DNA of 64,000 nucleotides from Diploscapter coronatus. Lineage: Eukaryota > Nematoda > Chromadorea > Rhabditida > Rhabditidae. Positions 10,722-24,370 of the stretch are shown in pieces. The notes beneath the pieces were generated by a model. It did no database searches. It had not been told where the DNA came from and saw nothing but the letters and a program-made list of their open reading frames with translations. The translations under genes and the position numbers were made by a program. Positions within the stretch are counted from its first letter, which is position 1. Each line of letters opens with the position of its first letter. Location of the stretch: positions 41,121,249 to 41,185,248 of the forward strand of contig OZ038423.1 of assembly GCA_964036155.1 (NCBI GenBank). The letters run 5' to 3'.

Positions 10722-13700
10722 CCTGAGCCCTGAGGCAGGAATTGGAAAGGAAGGACAGAGGAAGGGGAAGGAGGCGTCAAATTGGCTCACTTATCAAATC
10801 GATGCAAACACAGACATCGTCAAATTGCCAGCAGAACTGCCTGAAAAGGCGAGGGGTTATTGACGAGCAGAAAGAGCAACGAGCAAAACAGGAAAGTCGA
10901 GGAAATCGAACGAGAAAATAGAAAATTGTGAATGCTGGTACGGAAATCAAACAGGTGTAAAATTGGATGGAAATTCAACAGGAAAGAGATCAAAGAGGGA
11001 ATCATAGAATAGCTGGTTGACAGGAAGAAAGAGGCGAAAGAACACACATTTATGTCTGATTCTGCACGAATCTCGAACTATACGATATTTTCAGCAGTAA
11101 TTCGGGTAAGGCATGGCGTTTTGATGATATTAAAAAGAAACTAAGCAAAAATTCTTTCTTTATTCAATGATATACTCTATTTCAATTTTTTTATTCTAAA
11201 ATCTTAATTTTAGTTTTGCGCAATGAGCCAAAACGCTAGATAATGATCCTAGGCCATTTGAGTGCGCAAATCTGGTGAAAAATTGCCAAATTTCCTCGAT
11301 TAACTCTTCTATTTGAATTCCAACGAAATGGAAAATGACTGAAGATTGTAAAATTCTTTCTTAAAGGGGAATAGTTCGATTGGAACGCCCGAACACGGGA
11401 TAAATCAAGATGAAGTGTGTTAAATTGATGACGAAAAACGAAGTAATAGGCTTATCAAGGCGATCTGCATCGTTTTATGCAGTTATTGATCGATGCAAAA
11501 TGCAAACTGCTCGTAGTCAAGTGCTGGCACTGGGCGAATGATAAAATGATAGGTTGTGAAATTCGATGCAAACACATTTGACATGGCAAAGTTAGAGGAA
11601 ATTAGGGGTTGAATGGGAAAGAAATGAAAATGAAAACGATCGAATAGAGCTGCAAGAATCGTATCTAATGGCATGTTGTAAGGCATAAAATGCCTTGCGG
11701 AAGGAATGAGAAGAAGAAAACGGCCTAGAGACACTTTGGCGGCAGAATAAAATGTTCCTGACAATGAGTATTGCGCGCATAATAACAGGTAAATGCAATT
11801 GAGAATGCTCAACAAGACTGGCGATTTAACGATATGAGCTATGGATTCTATATTTCTCAAAGTAGAAATCATTTGTGCAACATTTGAGTTTATACAAAAT
11901 CGTGTAAAGTAATGGCGAATGAAACTTCAATAAATCCACCTCAAATGAAATGCCTTTTAAAATAAAATCTTCTATAATGAAATGCTGATTTTTCATCAAC
12001 TTCAAATCAGGATATGCGCAAGCGAAGTTGAAATTTGAAATAATGATTGAAGATCCGACTCCAATAGTGAGCTCAAAGGTGCTTCAAAAAACTTCGGAAT
12101 TTATTTAGAGGAAAATTCAAAGTTCGTTTTCTGAAGAAATAAGGTGGTTGAAAATTTAGAGCACGGTATTTCAATGTTTGAGAAAGAAGAATGGCGTAAT
12201 TTTAAATCCAATTATGACGTTTTCAGGGAATTGAAAACAAAAAACAGAGTTCGCTGTAAAAACCAGTTCTATTAGGGCTGCTCAAATCCGCGTGCGATCG
12301 CACACGATGCAAGGTCATAAATTGTGGACGAGCGACAAACTCCAATATAGATCCTGAAGAACATCATTGAGGAAAAATCGACAATCGTAATGGTACTACT
12401 TGAGGGAAATAATTGAAGGAAGGTATCAAGGACGAACAGACTCAAAAATGAAGAAGAATAGAAAAGACGATGCAAGAAGTGCGGCAAAAGCGTTCATTCT
12501 CTGAGGAATAGATGCCTAAACAGGGATGTACTTTAGTAATTTCCTTTTCAGTGTGTTTATTTAGCGTTAGCGAGACATTCTTTCTCCTCCGGACTGCGAT
12601 TTGCCAAGGAGGCCAATCCCCTCGAGGCGCGGCTTTGATATCTCCAAGCCATCATCTCCCTCTACTGCTCACAGCTTCTGCGCGGCTAATGTTGAAGTAA
12701 TTTGAGCACACCGACTAACGTAAATACAAACAACACATTCTTCACGCCTCACACCTGCAAATGAGCAGCGCAACTTGTGTGCGATTCGTTAGAATAGTCT
12801 TCATGAAAGAGGAAGAAGAGGTAAATTATTGGGCTGACCATTTTAATTCTCCGAAACATAAATAGGTAGCGTTGAAAAGTAGGACATATTTTCTGCAATA
12901 TTTAGCCCATCGTGGTGAAATTTCATGTCGCAAAAAAATCAAAGTTGCATTTGGGAAAATGATCGGCTCAAAATGGAGACATAAATGAAGATGATGGCCG
13001 ATGATAAGACGGAGATGCAAAAGACGAACTCTGAAGTCACCAAACAGACTTGACAAATGCAAAATGCCCTGGGGAACGGACACAGAAGTGTTCCGAAATG
13101 GAAGAGGGCGAAGGGGAAGGGGAAGGGGAAGGGGACGGAGATGGGACACTTAGCGAGCTGTCATAACGCCGTCCAGATTTATGACGAGTGAAAAAAAACA
13201 GCTGATTGCATGGATTTTGTGTCAAAATTGAGATCGGATTAGCAACAATTTGAGTAATTTTGTATAGAAGGAGGCAGTGGAGAGAATAGGGTCGAATAAA
13301 TGTTGAACAAATACTATTAGTGAAATGATGATCTATAGTGGCGGCAAAAAGTTTGGACAATAATTATGATTTCGAATGCAACCTGGGGTCGGCCTAATTA
13401 TCGTGAACCAATTTGAAAAATAAATTGGCAGAAATTCACAATTCAGTGCGAAGAATAATATTTGTGTAAATACTCCTCTAAATTGGCCAGTGATACTTAG
13501 GCCTATCAGGCCGCATTCAAAATCAAATTTTTTTTAATAAACTTTATGCCGCTACAGTATTATCTAACCATGATGGACGGGGATAAAGTTCGATAATTAC
13601 GCGAATCAGTTTACTTCAGAGGTGATCCAAGTTTCAGAGAAACAGTTCAAGAAAGACGAATAAATCGAGCTATTTCGAATTCAATGAACCGTTTCTAACT

Positions 13701-14284
13701 TTCAAAAATTGTAAATATCGCCACTAAACTCCGATTTTTTTTAGATTTAAACAATTCACTCTACTGAAATAGAGGTTCGCTGCTAATTGATTTTCTCCAT
13801 CAAACTAAATGAAGTAACGAGTTGGCGAATTTTCGGAAATTTACAAAATAAAACTAGCAATTTCGTCATGACTAAAATAAATCTTTTCACCAAAAATTGA
13901 TAATAAAAAATCAAGAAGCACACTTTTGCGGCGACAGATTTTTGCAGATGTCGTGATTTCGTTGAATAAAAGTGCCTAAAGAAAGAATGAAATGAAATGA
14001 CAGAATGGCAAAGAGAAGAGGGCATATTGGAGGGAGGCAAAGACGTAAGAATGAGGTTGATTTATTCGCACTTATGGACACAGTTATGAATACTCGAAAG
14101 GGAACAAAAGTTATAAAGATTTGGAGAGAAATGAACGAGGAGAGTGGGGAGATGGAAAGGAAGACATCCCCGAAGAGCTCTACTTGACAGACAGAATGAC
14201 AGAGTTTGTCGATGGGCAGATTAATGAAAACCCCAAATGAGGAAGAAAAAGCGGATATTTTAGACTTGTTTTTATTTCTCAGTG
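10722..14284. other. Gene-poor region, + strand purine-rich
   Basis: No supported exon. The + strand is persistently purine-rich (runs of GAAG, GGAA, AAAG), so frames on the - strand look Ser/Phe/Leu-rich without resembling any protein. It may be promoter or 5' non-coding sequence of the minus-strand gene ending at 10721. A GGGGAA microsatellite lies at 13110-13136. Confidence 0.5.
13110..13136. repeat. (GGGGAA)n microsatellite
   Basis: About four tandem GGGGAA units sit in an otherwise purine-rich tract. The hexamer run is read directly from the sequence. Confidence 0.85.
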
Positions 14285-14590
14285 ATGAAACGCAAAAGTG
14301 AAGATAAAATAGGTGATTTTTCATCCAAGAAATCACAACACGAAGAAAATCTGATAAAGTTAAGGCGAAAACGGATCAAGGATGACTTTGAACTTATTTT
14401 GAGAGCCTTAGAGAACGAAAAAGTGAAACAAAAGCTTGAAAATCAATTCAAAGGGGTCGGATTTGTAGATGCAGATCGCATTTCGAAACGAAGATCATCA
14501 TGCAACTTTTCGAACTCTGATTCTCTTAAAATCAAATGTTTGAAAAAGGAATTCGAAGGAGTGAAATTTGTGAAGAGAGGAAGACTTTGA
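14285..14590 (+). CDS. Possible small lysine/arginine-rich protein (hypothetical)
   Basis: A 101-residue open frame whose ATG lies 2 bases after a strong acceptor-like tract (TTTTTATTTCTCAG), as expected for a trans-spliced start. It is very basic and opens MKRKSEDKIGDFSSKKSQ, resembling a nuclear localisation segment. It contains a loosely repeated motif, ENQFKGVGFV and KKEFEGVKFV. An AATAAA-like signal follows near 14755. I recognise no family. The surrounding + strand is purine-rich, which by itself generates Lys/Glu/Arg-rich frames, so this may be a chance ORF. Confidence 0.35.
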   Translation: MKRKSEDKIGDFSSKKSQHEENLIKLRRKRIKDDFELILRALENEKVKQKLENQFKGVGFVDADRISKRRSSCNFSNSDSLKIKCLKKEFEGVKFVKRGRL

Positions 14591-17500
14591 ATGCGAAGAA
14601 TATGAATCAGTCGACGCTATTTGAAGGAACATTCGTATTTGCTCAAAATTTAAAGTTTGTTATCGATGATTTGTGCTAAGTTGAAATTCGAAAAATGTCT
14701 TTGCACTTCGTTCATATCAAATGTTTTTTTTTACGAAAATTGAGGTTTTAATTAAAATAAATTAATTGTTAATAATAAAAGAGAAGAGCAATTTTAGAAT
14801 GGTAACGAAATTACCGTTTCATTTCATATCTCTTATCATGACGCAATAATTTGACTTTGAAAGAATAGTTCGAAAATTCAATTTCTATCCAAACTTAGTA
14901 ACATCAAGGCTAAGCTCATTAGGTCTACAGAGGGCAATATTGCAATGGAAATTGAACAACAGCAGAAAGAGTCGATTGGAAAGTGACAGAAGGGAAAATT
15001 AGAGAGAGTAGAGAAGAGAAGAAAAATAGAATGAAGGGAGAACTGCTCTAATCCGTAATTGGGAAGGAAAGGCAATCCACCTGAATCTCTGAATCGTGGC
15101 TGAATTATTCATCATGAGTGGGAGGGAACAGTCGAATGCACAATGCAACTCTATTCATGATTTACAAGAAAATAGGATAGCTCTACCAGTTATTTCCAAG
15201 CAAAAGATCTGTTAAGTTCAGAAATTACAAGTCTCGATGAAATAAAACCTAAGCCTTGTTGCACTCTCAAAAGTTGATCTTCATAGATTTCGAAAACAGA
15301 AAAATCAGTTAGGAAATTTAAATATTCGTATCATCACAAAGTTATAATGATGATGAGAAAATAATGTATTATAAAGGCGTGAATATTTTTTATATTATCC
15401 ATTCATAAGCGTAAAACAATCTTACGAGGATAAAATTTGCCTGGGTTACAAAAGTTAGTGCATTAAATATTTCGAAATTGAATAATGATAAGATATAGGA
15501 TAAAAATGCTTGAAATAGCCCGCTTCCAAGCTTTTGATCACCACTTTGATTAAAAATTAGAGATGAGACGTACTAAATTTTAAAAATATAAAGTCTAAAT
15601 TATTTTTCTTCAAAAATTTTTAAAATCAATATCTAAAAACTACGTAGAAAATTTGAAATATTAATTTCATTTCGTACTTTTATTCAAATCGGATATCACT
15701 ATTAGCTAATCTTCAATTTTTCATCGTTTTAAATGATTCTTAAATGAAAATCGAGAATTATTTTGGATAAACATGCATCATCTAGCGATCTATGAGACTA
15801 GTATGATTCTTTTTTTTATAGAAACTACTTCATAATAAAATGAGGGAGATGTGTTGCAATTCGATGGCAGAAATGCAGCAAAATTGCAATGAGCAGAGAC
15901 AAAATGCAGTGGACTGTAAGCGAATTTGAAGCTGGAAAGGAGAACGACAAAAAGATGAATGAATGGGGAAGATGAAAAGCAGAAGAAGAGTCAAAAGAAT
16001 GGGGGATGAGCTGCGAAGTGAGGAAGTGAGGGAGGCGAATTGGTAATCAGCCGAATCCACATTCCGACGCAGGTTTCTCACAAATGACGCCCAACCAAAA
16101 CTTATCTACGCACAAAAATACACATTAATATATTTTTTCGAGATAAAACGATGACAATGAGACGGACTATAATTTGGAATATATGAAAAAATCACTTCAG
16201 ATTTCGAAACGAGATGACAGTACATTCGATTCCGATTTGCTGAATTTGAAACCAAAACGGTTTTGATAAAGATAGAAATGTGATTTGCGATAAGCCAATG
16301 TGTTATTATTATGCATGTTTAAGAATGACGAGTTCATTTGAAAAGCAAAACTATAAAAAAGCGATTCTAGCAAATGAAAGTCGTCTAGCTATTCAACAAA
16401 ATCCTATTGTACAGAAAGCCGCAAACGAATAACGTAATTTCAAGGTCATTTCGAAATAAGTTGTATAGAAGAAACGAATATGTTTAGCTGCATGCATAAT
16501 TTGTTATGGCAACGATAACCTCAAAACATAATTCATGAAGTGCCTGTTGTTCCATTATTAGACAGTTCTCAAAAGACAATTCAAAGCTATGCAACTCTAT
16601 TGTAGGGATAGAAATTAGTCCTAGATATTTTTAACCTATTATTTGCGCCCGCCTTTAGTTTGGCTGATTTTCCCCATTAGAGTATTTAATGACACTGATC
16701 GCGGATCTGAAGTCCGAAAGTTCTATGGCGGTATTCCTGGTCCTAAAAATCCTGAAAAGTCTAACTCCACAAATAATCGTATTCCATAGGGGAATAATGT
16801 ATGCTAATTTATAATTTCAATTTGACATGCAAGTTTCGGCAGTACAGAATGATGTTCACATTTCCCTGTCTGAACCGCCACCCGTCAGCACTTTATGACT
16901 TCAGATTCGTGATCGGCGCCATGAAATACCTCCTTGGTGAAGAAATCAACCAAGTCGAAGGCGGACACTTCAAAAACTTGCCTTGCGAGCTCTTCGGGGT
17001 TGAAATTTAGACAAATTAACGAAGAAAAACGAATCCGACAGTCGATCGTTTTAACAACAAAGTTGGGAAACCGTTTGCGCTTCCTAAGTTCGACTATCTT
17101 TTTGGTTTTTATTAGTTTTCGTTATTTCTAATTTACCTCGTATTTCGAATTAAAATGCCGAATTTTTATTGACTAGTTACTACTATGAAATCCTCATGCT
17201 CTTTTAAATCTCGATTGTTTTCGCAGGGACGTCGACATTTGTTTCTGCTTTCTTTCCATCATGATCTTCCCATCTTTCAGTTTATTTTCAAGCTTCATTT
17301 ACGACTAATTGTTGGCAGATTGTCACTCACATTGAATTTTTCTGAGCCTGACCAAGAAATCAATGCAGAAAATCACCCGATGAGAATACTTTATGGAAGT
17401 TCATACACAAAAACGGCATGAAAAGTCTTCACCATAACTGGTTCATATTCTTCATCTTTTCACAAGTCATTTTTACTTTCCGTGATTTTATTCCATCAGA

Positions 17501-20500
17501 AATTCCACTATTTCCGAAGTGTACATTTTTCTTCCGTGTCAAACTGTAGAACATGATCGACGAGAGGTCATGCCGTTCATTCTGTTCGATTATCGAATTG
17601 TGGGATCCTTGATAGCAATAATTCTCTCGAGTTATGCAGTGATGTAATGGAGTGCGTGTTATCCATTTCTCATGTCTGTCTATGTTTCTGCTTCTGCCTT
17701 TTTACATTGCAATTGCAATGCTGCATTGCATCGAGACACTTGGGCAGTCTCTCCATCTCTCAGTCCTTCCCTTCACTTCATCAGTCGATGGATCAGTTCT
17801 GCTGAACGCAATGCCATCCTCTCCCTCTCCTCTACTTGCCTTCCCATCCGAGCAACTGACACTTCTCCTCTCCATCCCTATTTTCCTCTTTATCTAACCA
17901 TATCGCCAAGTATCTCCTTCCCCTCTCCTTCTTCTCTCTGAAATCAAGATTTCTCCATGAGCTTCTCTGCCAAATTGCTGTCGAAAACACCTTTCCTTCC
18001 ATGCATTTCTTCGCACATTTCACACCCATTTCCACTCATAATTATCCCCCCAATTTTTCTATTGTTTGAAATCGCGCGCGGTGAAAGTTTTAGAGATCAC
18101 TTTGAGAATTGCGATTCAAAGTAACCATTATTTATTGTTGAAATTTTCTTACTCTGTTTTAAACTAAATTTTCTATTTGCTGTTATCTAAATTCGAGCGA
18201 AAGTGTGAAGTGAATGCGCGAGGATTAAGTTCCGTCATTAATGATTCAAGTCATGCAGAACAGGGAATGGATGAAGAGAGATGGAAATTTCGTAAATCCA
18301 CGACGACCTTCATCACCTTGTCTATTTCATTCTCCTTTGTTTCTGCATAATTTCAACATTTTGGAAGATTTGTATTCGTTTATTCTATCGAAAGTCTGAT
18401 CGCTCATAACTGAACGATTAGATCTGATCATATTTTTTTTTTCAAATCATCGACCCTTGTATCCTTTTCATAGCTTTGAAGTTTTAAGCTTATTTCTTCA
18501 ATTATCTTTGATAATATGCACGTTTGCATGATTCATTTATCGAATTTTCTGGGGATAACATCGTCCCAAAGTATCGTCGCATCTGCTCTACATTACCAGC
18601 TCATAGGGTCTGAGAGTGAAGGACTGATTGTTAGAAGAGAGGAATTAGAGGAGAAATGAGCGATTCTCTGCTGAGCGTGTAGAAAAACAGCAACAAAATG
18701 AATATGAGAAAGTGAACTCAACTGCTCCTTTTTCCATGTTCCTCTGTTCTTCTCTTCATGCTCATTGTCAGTTTCTGTCGATATTTCATGACTCCTCTTC
18801 TGCTAACATATTTTCGACAGCTCTATCACTTATCTATGTGATGGGTGTTCATTCTGGAGAGCATCCGTTTTGTCTGGATTTTTAGTCAAATATCGCGTGC
18901 GAACAACTCTTCTCATCGATTATAAATTATGAATTCATCTAATTTCTAAAATGCGCTTGTTTTTTTTCGAGAATAATTCCTGGAAGATGAATCATTTCAT
19001 TCCCAATGATCAACCACAATGTCGCTTCTAGAAATTAAATTTTTGATGTGTCTAAAAATTTTTAGAGAAATTATTATTAATTTTTTGCTTCACGAAGAAC
19101 TCAGTATTATTTTTGCTGTGGCTGAATTTCGAAAATATTGGCAAGAATTTGATGAACATAATTTACTGATCCTGATTAGCGATACTCAGTTTGAATCATT
19201 TTAATTGCATTAAGTTGATCATATTTAGAGAACGCAAATGTGAATATGAAATTTTGCACGATTTTTCGCTAATATAACTTTCGGCGCCCTTTCTGAGTTA
19301 GCCTGAAATATTTGACGAGATTTGAAAATAGGAGCTTTGTAGCAATTTTTAGCTCTAAAATTCTTCGTTGGGCCGACCCTGAAAAACCAATAAAACCATC
19401 TATTTTTTGAGTTCAAAGGTCATAGAAAACTTTCAAAATCCGATCTAATGGGTGCACATTCTTGCACACTTCACATATTGCTTCTATCATCATGAAGACA
19501 TTTTCCTGAAAGTTGCAAGCCCCAGCGAGGATCCTGCAAGCATTTTGAAATTTGCCAAATTTGACCATGCTCATTTTTCAGATGCTTTGGTACACTAAAC
19601 TATCTTGTCTGGTCATCGATATCAATATTAGATTCATTGCACTTCACGTGTCTTCATTCGTTCACAACTTGAGTGATGTACCTATTCTTGTCAATCAATT
19701 GTCTCCTTACAATTACATTTCTGCTCCTCTCTGACAAAGTAGTAACCACTATTGCAACTTCTCGACTGATGTACTGATCAGTTATTATGCATACATTACA
19801 TTATCTGGGAGGGGAGCTCTACTATGCCCCTGCTCTTCTGTCTTTGTGATGCAAGGATGCAAGGCTCTGCAGCTAAGTGTTGATTGCTGTAATATTCCAT
19901 TATTCCACTCACTTACTCACACAATTCCTCACCCATTCATTCGATCAAACATTCCACATTATCAATCTATCAATTTACTAACCTTTCGAGTTTTTAATTC
20001 TTCATTCAATTTCATCGATCGATTTCGTTTATTCTAAGCTTTATTTGGAAATTATGGTTTCATTTCTTCAGTAGACCTTTAACTTACAACTGAAGTCCAC
20101 AAGTTGGAAAACACCGATCTTATTGAAATTTTCTTAATAGAGGCTTTCAGTGTTGCTGGTCATTTTCATCACCTAAGAAGGGCTAAATAGCATTGTGTAG
20201 ATTGAAATTTCGAGTTGATCCCAAATTCTTCATTTGCACAGCTTGAATACATGTTTTCGCAAGCGAAACTACCTATTTCCCAAACAAAATACTTGGCTTC
20301 AAAGTGCTAATCAGCATTTTCAACACTTTTTAGTTTCGTCATCTCCATCCACGCTATCGTAGCCCCTATTTGAAAAGTTTCGTCAGGATTTACGCTTTCC
20401 TACTTGTGCACTTCATTTTTAAAAAGTATTTTTTATTTATCCAAACTCAGAGTTTTATGCTCTTTAAAATGAGTCAACAGAAACAAGTTAACTTCGTGAT

Positions 20501-23500
20501 TTCGTGTTTTTCCAAGGTAACATTACGAAAATGCCAATTGGTTAACATCAAGAATCTTCTTCTTTCAGCTATATTATGCTCAACAAAAACTATCGAGTTT
20601 ATTAAAAAATTTCGAGAATATGAGAAAGTTTTGAAGTGCTTGAAATAACAAAAAATGCATCTTCTCATTTTGTAATTTCAAATGGCAATCGAGCGATCAT
20701 ACTCGATTGCATCATCACATCGCTGCATACTTTACATCTCGAAACACTGCTTACTTACCGCATTTCTGCTATAAAATGTTTCAATTTCGATAGTTCCTGT
20801 TTCCTTCTGTAGATTCTATGAATAAAACAAATTTATCAACTTTTAGAATTTTTTCATCTTCTTTTTCATGAACACGATATTTGCTTACATAATTTGCTAT
20901 TCACGCTCTCGCAAAACAATGATATTCCTGCTATCATCAAAATTTTAGCTTCAACTTATGTAATTCTTGACCATTCTCATAGAAGTGGTGAAACATTGGA
21001 TTGGATTTGACAACTTTTATGAATTGCGTATTGTTATTTGACCTCTTACCATTCCCGATTTCCCTGCTCATAGTTGAAATTCAATTTGCATATTGGCATT
21101 TATGTGGCGATTCCTGTGCACAAACAGTGTTGTCTGTCTCTTCTCCCGAATAGCACTGCATGTTTTCTTTGCCCTTCCTGCCCTTCTCCCTCTCCCTGTC
21201 TTCCCTTCGCCTCCTTTTCTTGTCTTACAGCCAGCATTCTGCATCCAATTCAGACAACTCTTCCATCCATGAATAAGGCACCATAAACATAAAATTGACA
21301 TAGACATTTACGTGAGTGATGCAAAGTTGAAAGAAAAGGACAGAAAAAGCATTGATCAGATCAAATTTTCAACCCCTCTCGCATAATTCAATTGCTGCAA
21401 CATTTTCTATAAAAAGAACTTTGACATTGCCTTTGGAATAGCTAATTTTGAACGTTAGACACTTTTATTTACTCATTCCTGAATTCTCGTTATTCACCAA
21501 TCAGAATTCTACCGATATGTTTGACTTTCTGTCAAATTGCAAAGCAACTCCCCTAATTTGTAATTTCTTCTCCTATGAACTGCAAAAATAACATTAGAAG
21601 CGAAGTGAACTGCGCACTTTTTCTTCACTTCTTTAATTTCTCACTCGTCTTTAGTGCCTTTTACGGTTTTTTCTTCTCATTTCCTGAATTTCGCACTACT
21701 TTTTACAAATTCGAATGAATCTAAGGACAGTAACGAATTTATTAGGAACTTTCTGCGAAATGCGTCAGTTGATGTTTTCGCAAATGGCTTGAATTTCACA
21801 TGTGTTTCGTTATTGCGAGTAGAGATAACTGCAACTCTCGAAGTCTGACTTTTGTTTGGAAAAGCTGAAAAGTCGATACTTCTTCACTTTTTGCATAGAG
21901 CCCTAGCTCGATGATTCTTCGACTTCTTATCTGATGGGCATTTTTGTCGTTGTCAGTTCTCATGAGTTTCCGCTCATATTTATTGCTGATTGACGTTGTT
22001 TTGAAATTGATATTTTGAGAAAGCACTTGTGAGTATTGAGACTGAGATAGAAATTCAACGTGGTAGGCAAGTGATAATATGCAAGTATCTTCATTTCCTC
22101 AGTCTCTATTCTGCATAACTTCTAGATAATTTAGTAGAGTAACGATTTCTTCTGATTTATATTTTTCTTTAAATTATCTGGTAAACATTCAAAATGAATA
22201 AAAAATTAATGTCTCGATCCCATATCTTTTCGATGGTTCTCATCTATTCTTTCACGGCTACATGAAAATCTATGCGCACAAGTTCTGAAGTATACCTGTT
22301 GGATATTATGATTCAGCTCAGTATCTCGCGTAAAATATAACAAGGCATGTTCATATTACTTCGTTCCGATAATTGATCAATAATCGATTATTGACCTACA
22401 TGATCCACAAGTTTGAAAATACTAGGCTTGCAATGCGAATTTTGACTTTGCCGTCCAAAATCATTTCTCGGATCGATAAAAGTTTCGATTTTCGTTTACC
22501 TCAATGACGAAAAATCTCGATCCGATCAAGCAAAACACAGTTATGATGAAGTTCAGTTTGATCTTCATTTTTAATTCCACTCCCCGTCTTCTCTCTATCC
22601 TGCTCTGATTTGACTAGCTCTTCGATTGCCACATTTGCTCGTTATTTTATCCAAGTGTCGAGTGCCAAGAGGCTTCTTTCTTCATATTGCCTCCTTCCCT
22701 GCCTGCCTTCCCTCCTTCCTTCCTTCTGCCAGTCAGTATTTTTTCATTATTCTCCATCCACTAAATACGACATTTCAAATGCCATCATTTAGCCGATTCT
22801 AAATCTCCCAGATTTGCTGGCTATCAGTACGATAGAGTGATGAAGTTACGTGATAAACAGACTAATGATCCATCATTTAGAATGAATGAAAATTCAGTTT
22901 TAAAAAATAATTTTACAACTGAATTTTGTGCTGAGTCGATATTTCATCGCTGCTTGTTGTTTTGTGCCAATAATTATTTGACGTAATCCATGAATCATTC
23001 TTAAAAAATTATTTGTTAAAAATCAAAGAATATGAATATTTTGGTCCTAGAAACTATCTTGCTGTGATTTTAGGATGAGAATAAAAATTTATCTGCAAAT
23101 ATCACTTCTTTTAACCACAAGCAAGTGCTCTTTGTCATTAGAACTGATCCTTTTCATTTTTCATTTGCATGTTTTGCTTCAATCTGATTCTCTCTTCTCG
23201 CATGTGCGTTCCATCTTCATGGCCCTCTGCATGTCTTTTTGTGCTTCCAAAGATGCCATTCGGCTCTGTTCGGGTCCCTTTTTGTGTCCACAAAGCAGTC
23301 CATAATTCTGTTAACTGTGCCCATTTGCCCATTTGAGCAGCAATTATTCACTTCCCACTGCCCCTCCGATTCAATGAACCAATGAGCCAATCCAATGCAA
23401 TTCGACCATATGAGATTTCATAAAATTTGCGCGACTCTACACTAATTCATTCTACTCAATGTTATTCGCATGGTTTCTAAAATGAAAATATAGGTTGGTG

Positions 23501-24370
23501 GAGAAGTATTATTAGAAATCATAATTTGTCTATATTATTTTGTAGTTTGTCGAGAATTAATTTATGAATTCCTTGCACAATAATTTAGCATCGCGATATA
23601 CGATATGATTTGCTATATTTTTCTTGCTTAGGTTCAGAAATTTTGCTGGAATGACAGAATGAAATGTGATTTTCATCAAACTATTATAATACTCTGTTAT
23701 ATTCTAATGCTCTAACTAGTGTTGAATTGATAATAATGTACAAAAGATTCCCTCCAAAATATGTATGCATTCCCTCCTTTCCATTGCAATTCTAACAATA
23801 AGCCAGTAAACATTCCATCGATAAGCAATGTCCCAATGCCCAAAGACGAATGTGAATGCTTTATCCGATTAGTTCTTCCTCTGCTTTCCATACAAATTTC
23901 AATTTTCACAGGACGCTTCCTCCATTTCTTCTATTTTTGAAAGAACAAAATGTTTCGCCTTTTTTCATCTGCTCCCTGATATGCTTTTCCTATTCAGACT
24001 CTTTCTTTCTTTCTGAATCATCCATTCCCTAAGCTTTTGCAAAATTTTTATTTGATCAAATTTCGATAATCGATATTAATGCTATTCTTTTGTTTTTTGT
24101 TCTAATTGTTGTTTCCAAACTACTTTTTCTTGAGAGTTTATGGTCATTGTCACTTGAATTCTCTGCTACTTTTTGATGTCGAATTTCGAGAACCTTGAAA
24201 AGTGATATGAGGAGGAAAATGTTCTGCCCTGACCCTCATTATCATATCTCGAAATATTCACGTTTCGAAAATAAAATCATCGGTAACTTAGCTTTCACCT
24301 TTTCACTCGCGTTATCATATTTTTTCAAAAATGTGCATTATTCGAAAACGGCTATGGTCTGTTTTTCAGG
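14591..24370. other. Large gene desert (about 9.8 kb)
   Basis: No phase-consistent multi-exon gene was found on either strand. To about 16.1 kb the + strand stays purine-rich. From about 17.2 to 24.0 kb it is pyrimidine-rich (TCTTCC, CTCTCC tracts). A G+C-richer island lies at 16862-17005, and a diverged dispersed repeat at 19231-19530. The 3' part may be upstream control sequence or an untranslated first intron of the ENPP-like gene beginning at 24371. Confidence 0.5.
19231..19530 (+). repeat. Dispersed repeat, copy 1
   Basis: Shares ordered similarity with 37226-37520: both start with AACGCAAATG and contain AGCTCTA, a GACCCTG/AACCCTG block, and TTCAAAGGTCA/TTTAAAGGTCA. Both then have AAAATCCGATC and finish with CCTGAAAGTTGCAAGCCC / CCTGGAAATTTCAACTCC. 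The copies are well diverged and in the same orientation. No coding potential was seen. Confidence 0.65.

Noticed and set aside
17652..18035. Long plus and minus frames rich in Ser/Leu or Lys/Glu
   Set aside because: Explained by CT/GA-rich sequence; no splice structure or homologous motif.
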